From Bacteroidota bacterium (GTDB lineage Bacteria > Bacteroidota > Bacteroidia > Flavobacteriales > Schleiferiaceae), in NCBI GenBank assembly GCA_005786915.1, contig SYCM01000048.1:1-16183 (forward strand): a stretch of DNA of 16,183 bases, written 5' to 3'. The position numbers and the translations under genes are program-made. A model generated the notes under the pieces. That model did not search any database, was not told where the DNA came from, and saw only the letters and a list, made by a program, of their open reading frames with translations. Numbering within the stretch: position 1 is the first letter of the stretch; every line of letters starts with the position of its first letter. Shown piece after piece: positions 13,566-16,183 of the stretch.

Positions 13566-14720
13566 ATGCATTTTCAGCTTACCGAGGAGCACCTCATGAT
13601 TCAGCAGGCCGCGCGCGACTTCGCGCAGACGGAACTGCTTCCCGGCGTCATCGAACGCGACGACCACCAGAAATTTCCCGCGGAGGGCGTGCGCAAAATG
13701 GGCGAACTAGGGTTCATGGGCATGATGGTTTCGCCCGAGTACCACGGCAGCGGAATGGATACCGTTTCCTACGTGCTGGCCATGGAAGAAATTTCGAAGA
13801 TCGACGCTTCGGCCTCGGTATCGATGAGTGTGAATAACTCCTTGGTTTGTTGGGGGCTCGAGCAATACGGAAGCCCCGAGCAAAAAGAAAAGTACTTAAA
13901 GCGCCTTGCTACCGGCGAAGTGATTGGAGCGTTTTGCTTGAGCGAGCCCGAAGCGGGTTCGGACGCGACGTCGCAGAAGACCACCGCCATCGATATGGGC
14001 GACCACTATCTGCTCAACGGAACCAAGAACTGGATTACCAACGGAAATTCCGCCAGCATATACCTCGTCATTGCGCAGACCGACGTGGCTAAGGGCCACC
14101 GCGGTATCAACGCCCTGATAGTTGAAAAAGGTATGCCCGGCTTTATCGTGGGAAAAAAAGAAGATAAGATGGGCATTCGCGGCAGCGACACCCACTCGCT
14201 GATGTTCACCGACGTGAAAGTTCCTAAGGAAAATCGCCTTGGAGAAGATGGATTTGGATTCAAGTTTGCCATGAAAACCCTGAGCGGCGGACGCATTGGC
14301 ATTGCCGCGCAAGCCTTGGGCATCGCCAGCGGAGCCCTCGAGCTCGCGGCCAAGTACGCGACCGAGCGCAAGTCCTTTGGAAAGCCGATCGGCGAGCACC
14401 AAGGCGTGGCGTTCAAGCTGGCCGACATGGCGACCAAGGTCGAAGCCGCTCGTCTGCTGGTGCTCAAGTCGGCCTGGCTCAAGGACCAGGGGCTACCGTT
14501 TGACAAGGAATCGGCTATGGCCAAACTTTACGCGTCCGAAGTAGCGATGGAAGTGACGACTGAGGCCGTGCAGATTCACGGCGGATACGGTTTTGTTAAG
14601 GAGTACCACGTCGAGCGACTTATGCGCGACGCCAAGATCACCCAGATTTATGAGGGCACCAGCGAAATTCAGCGCATCGTGATTTCGCGCGCCGTGCTCA
14701 ACGAGGCCGCAGGAATCTAG
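13566..14720 (+). CDS. Acyl-CoA dehydrogenase, short-chain (butyryl-CoA) type
   Basis: FAD flavoenzyme that oxidises an acyl-CoA to the trans-2-enoyl-CoA and passes electrons to ETF, in fatty-acid or amino-acid breakdown. The 384 residues show the normal three-domain arrangement: an N-terminal helical domain, the flavin-binding beta domain with FCLSEPEAGSDA (123-134) and NWITNG (155-160), and the C-terminal helical domain with ERKSFGKPIGEHQG and IHGGYGFVKEYHVERLMRDA. The catalytic base is Glu363 in IYEGTSEIQR (361-370), the position used by short- and medium-chain enzymes. The substrate chain length is inferred from resemblance to butyryl-CoA dehydrogenases and is not proven. It is a single-gene unit: divergent from anmK and closed by a strong terminator hairpin about 27 bases after the stop. 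I recall anmK next to this gene in other Flavobacteriales. Confidence 0.95.
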   Translation: MHFQLTEEHLMIQQAARDFAQTELLPGVIERDDHQKFPAEGVRKMGELGFMGMMVSPEYHGSGMDTVSYVLAMEEISKIDASASVSMSVNNSLVCWGLEQYGSPEQKEKYLKRLATGEVIGAFCLSEPEAGSDATSQKTTAIDMGDHYLLNGTKNWITNGNSASIYLVIAQTDVAKGHRGINALIVEKGMPGFIVGKKEDKMGIRGSDTHSLMFTDVKVPKENRLGEDGFGFKFAMKTLSGGRIGIAAQALGIASGALELAAKYATERKSFGKPIGEHQGVAFKLADMATKVEAARLLVLKSAWLKDQGLPFDKESAMAKLYASEVAMEVTTEAVQIHGGYGFVKEYHVERLMRDAKITQIYEGTSEIQRIVISRAVLNEAAGI

Positions 14721-14746
14721 TTCGTTGCGGTACCGCACGAGCCCAT

Positions 14747-14782
14747 AAAAAAACCCGAGCGCGAGCCCGGGTTTTTTGTTTT
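14747..14782. terminator. Bidirectional intrinsic terminator
   Basis: AAAAAACCCG (14748-14757) pairs perfectly with CGGGTTTTTT (14768-14777) around a 10-base loop. The run of T on one side and A on the other makes it work in both directions. It lies between the convergent acyl-CoA dehydrogenase (stop 14720) and ompH-like gene (stop 14803). Confidence 0.88.
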
Positions 14783-14802
14783 CGACCGTGGCAGGGTTAA
14801 GT

Positions 14803-15375
14803 CTACTTTTTGGCGGGCGCTTGGTCTTTGGCCTCGGGCTTGGGAAGCTTGTTGAGGTATTCGGCCAGCTTGGTCGTGTAGTCCAGAGCTTCGCTGCCGT
14901 AGAGCACGTTGGTTTCGTAGATCAGCACCAAGTCGATTTGCTCTTCGCCCTTCATGGCTTCGATGGCCTTGTCGACCTGCTCTTTCACGGTTTCGTTGAT
15001 GGCCAGTTCCATTTGCTGGAGTTCGCCGCCCTTCTGCTGCTCGAGCATTTGGTAGCTGTTTTGAATGCGCTGAAAGTCCATTTGGGCCCGCTCGAGCTCG
15101 ACCTTGCTCAGGCCCGGTGCCGCGCGCTGCAGCACGTCGTACTCGGCCTGCAGGTTTTGCTGGCCGCGAACCAACTCGGACTCGGCTTTTTTCGCCGCTT
15201 CCTCGTACTTGGCCGACATTTCTTTGTGGTACTCGTACAGGTTCACGAGGCTGTCGAGGCGGACGTAGACGATGCGCGCTCCACCTTCAGACACGGGGGC
15301 AGAACCGCCGGACTGGCACGACACGACGCCGGCGGCCAACAGGGCCGCGGCCGAAAGGGCAATGAGTTTTTTCAT
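14803..15375 (-). CDS. OmpH/Skp-family coiled-coil protein, predicted lipoprotein
   Basis: A 190-residue relative of Skp/OmpH, periplasmic chaperones that hold unfolded outer-membrane proteins. The N terminus is a lipoprotein signal: MKKLIALSAA, hydrophobic core, then VVSC with Cys20 as the likely lipidated residue. After a short linker comes the OmpH-type first strand (RIVYVRLDSLVNLYEYHK, about 34-51), a long charged coiled coil (about 50-150, with many Glu, Lys and Gln), then IDLVLIYETNVLYGSEALDYT and a helix ending in a Lys/Pro/Ala tail. This is the strand-coil-strand order of the family. Classical Skp is soluble, so membrane anchoring would be a difference. It starts 16 bases after the hutU stop. 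It may be cotranscribed, or use its own box (TACCTTCA, 15381-15388). Confidence 0.85.
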   Translation of the reverse strand: MKKLIALSAAALLAAGVVSCQSGGSAPVSEGGARIVYVRLDSLVNLYEYHKEMSAKYEEAAKKAESELVRGQQNLQAEYDVLQRAAPGLSKVELERAQMDFQRIQNSYQMLEQQKGGELQQMELAINETVKEQVDKAIEAMKGEEQIDLVLIYETNVLYGSEALDYTTKLAEYLNKLPKPEAKDQAPAKK

Positions 15376-15380
15376 GGCCG

Positions 15381-15388
15381 TGAAGGTA
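15381..15388 (-). promoter_or_regulatory. Possible -7 box for the ompH-like gene (TACCTTCA)
   Basis: TACCTTCA on the minus strand matches TAnnTTTG at 6 of 8 positions and ends 5 bases before the ATG, in the 16-base gap after hutU. Weak; read-through from hutU is equally possible. Confidence 0.2.
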
Positions 15389-15391
15389 GGA

Positions 15392-16183
15392 TTAAAAATG
15401 TTCTGCTGCCACGCGGTCGATCAGCGCGTCGTCGGCCAGCGCGGGAAGGGTCACGCGGAGCCCCGCGCTGCGCTCCAGCTCGCGCCGAATGGCGGTCAGC
15501 GCTTCGGCGTTGCGGGCCCAGGCGCGGCGGGCGATTCCGTTGTTGACGTCGTAAAAGAGCATGCGCTCGAGCTTGGTGTCGGCCTCGGCGCTGCCGTCGA
15601 GCAGCATGCCAAATCCGCCGTTGATGACTTCGCCCCAGCCCCCGCCGCCGCCGTTGTGCAGCGACACCCAAGTCGCCCCGCGGAAGCTGTCGCCAATGGC
15701 GTTGTGCACCGCCATGTCGGCCGTGAAGCGCGATCCGTCGTAAATGTTGGAAGTCTCGCGGTAGGGCGAATCGGTTCCGCTCACGTCGTGGTGGTCGCGG
15801 CCCAGAACTACGGGCCCCAGCTCGCCGCGGCCGATGGCCTCATTGAAGGCCCGCGCAATGGCGATGCGCCCCACGCTGTCGGCGTACAAAATGCGGGCTT
15901 GCGAGCCGACCACGAGGCGGTTCTGCTCGGCCTGCTCGATCCACCGCAGGTTGTCTTCCATCTGGAGGCGAATGTCGTCGGGCGCTTCGGACGCCAGGGC
16001 GCGCAGCACGTCGGCGGCGATGCGGTCGGTGCGGCGCAGGTCGTCGGCGGAGCCGCTGGCGCACACCCAGCGGAACGGTCCAAAACCGTAGTCGAAGCAC
16101 ATGGGGCCCAGGATGTCTTGCACGTAGCTCGGGTAGGCGAAGTCCAGTCCGTTGGCGGCGAGGACGTCGGCTCCGGCGCGGCT
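15392..16183 (-). CDS. hutU: Urocanate hydratase, C-terminal part (gene runs off the window)
   Basis: Second enzyme of histidine degradation: it adds water to urocanate to give imidazolone propionate, using tightly bound NAD+. The frame is open through the right edge, so an apparent start at 16123 is internal: upstream codons continue the conserved FAYPSYVQDI segment. The visible 263 residues contain FDYGFGPFRWVCASG, ARAFNEAIGRGELGPVVLGRDH, the SPYRETSNIYDGS stretch, GATWVSLHNGGGGGWGEV and INGGFGMLLDGS, all aligned with urocanase. The FDYGFGPFRWVC form points to the longer type (about 670 residues) found in Bacteroidota and animals. Residues shown are intact. No other hut genes are in the window, but they may lie beyond the right edge. 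Confidence 0.95.
   Translation of the reverse strand, partial: SRAGADVLAANGLDFAYPSYVQDILGPMCFDYGFGPFRWVCASGSADDLRRTDRIAADVLRALASEAPDDIRLQMEDNLRWIEQAEQNRLVVGSQARILYADSVGRIAIARAFNEAIGRGELGPVVLGRDHHDVSGTDSPYRETSNIYDGSRFTADMAVHNAIGDSFRGATWVSLHNGGGGGWGEVINGGFGMLLDGSAEADTKLERMLFYDVNNGIARRAWARNAEALTAIRRELERSAGLRVTLPALADDALIDRVAAEHF

Noticed and set aside
13512..13667. N-terminal extension of anmK up to 13667
   Set aside because: It would overlap the acyl-CoA dehydrogenase start and its promoter box, lacks similarity to AnmK N termini, and lies upstream of the better-placed GTG at 13511.
14776..15546. 256-codon open frame on the plus strand opposite the ompH-like gene
   Set aside because: It starts inside the terminator region and runs across the ompH-hutU junction; the Leu/Phe/Val-rich translation comes from complemented coiled-coil codons (Glu, Lys, Gln).

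Overview
The window looks like the chromosome of a GC-rich member of the Bacteroidota, probably a marine-type Flavobacteriales. The reasons are the gene families (ExbB/ExbD/glycine-rich TonB followed by folC, NhaD, AnmK next to an acyl-CoA dehydrogenase, the long urocanase form), the near absence of Shine-Dalgarno sequences, and several TAnnTTTG-type -7 boxes. Coding is very dense and no stretch over 300 bases lacks a gene. I see no tRNA, rRNA, insertion sequence, CRISPR array or attachment site. The placement is inference from gene content and remembered gene orders; no search was run.

Left arm (1-3400), mostly rightward: the end of a heptosyltransferase-like GT9 glycosyltransferase, a small protein with a YopX-like motif, and a shortened, divergent ComM/YifB-type Mg-chelatase-like AAA+ ATPase. 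A small secreted hypothetical protein on the minus strand overlaps the 3' end of the ATPase gene.

Export block (3428-7831), rightward: a DUF481-like outer-membrane beta-barrel, then a 751-residue protein that joins an ABC-exporter transmembrane domain directly to a HlyD-type periplasmic adaptor with no nucleotide-binding domain between them, then a TolC-type outer-membrane channel whose start overlaps the fusion gene by 4 bases. It resembles a type I secretion/efflux machine spanning the envelope but with its ATPase missing. This is the most unusual thing in the window.

TonB block (7783-12320), leftward: nhaD, then exbB-exbD-tonB-folC packed with gaps of 2, 19 and 3 bases. ExbB/ExbD use the proton gradient to drive TonB. 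The adjacent Na+/H+ antiporter also works on ion gradients, and folC makes folylpolyglutamates.

Right arm (12384-16183): anmK (cell-wall recycling) is divergent from a butyryl-CoA-type acyl-CoA dehydrogenase across a 54-base intergenic region with back-to-back promoter candidates. A bidirectional terminator hairpin follows the dehydrogenase. Then, leftward, come an OmpH/Skp-like coiled-coil protein with a lipoprotein signal and the C-terminal part of urocanate hydratase (histidine degradation), cut by the window edge.
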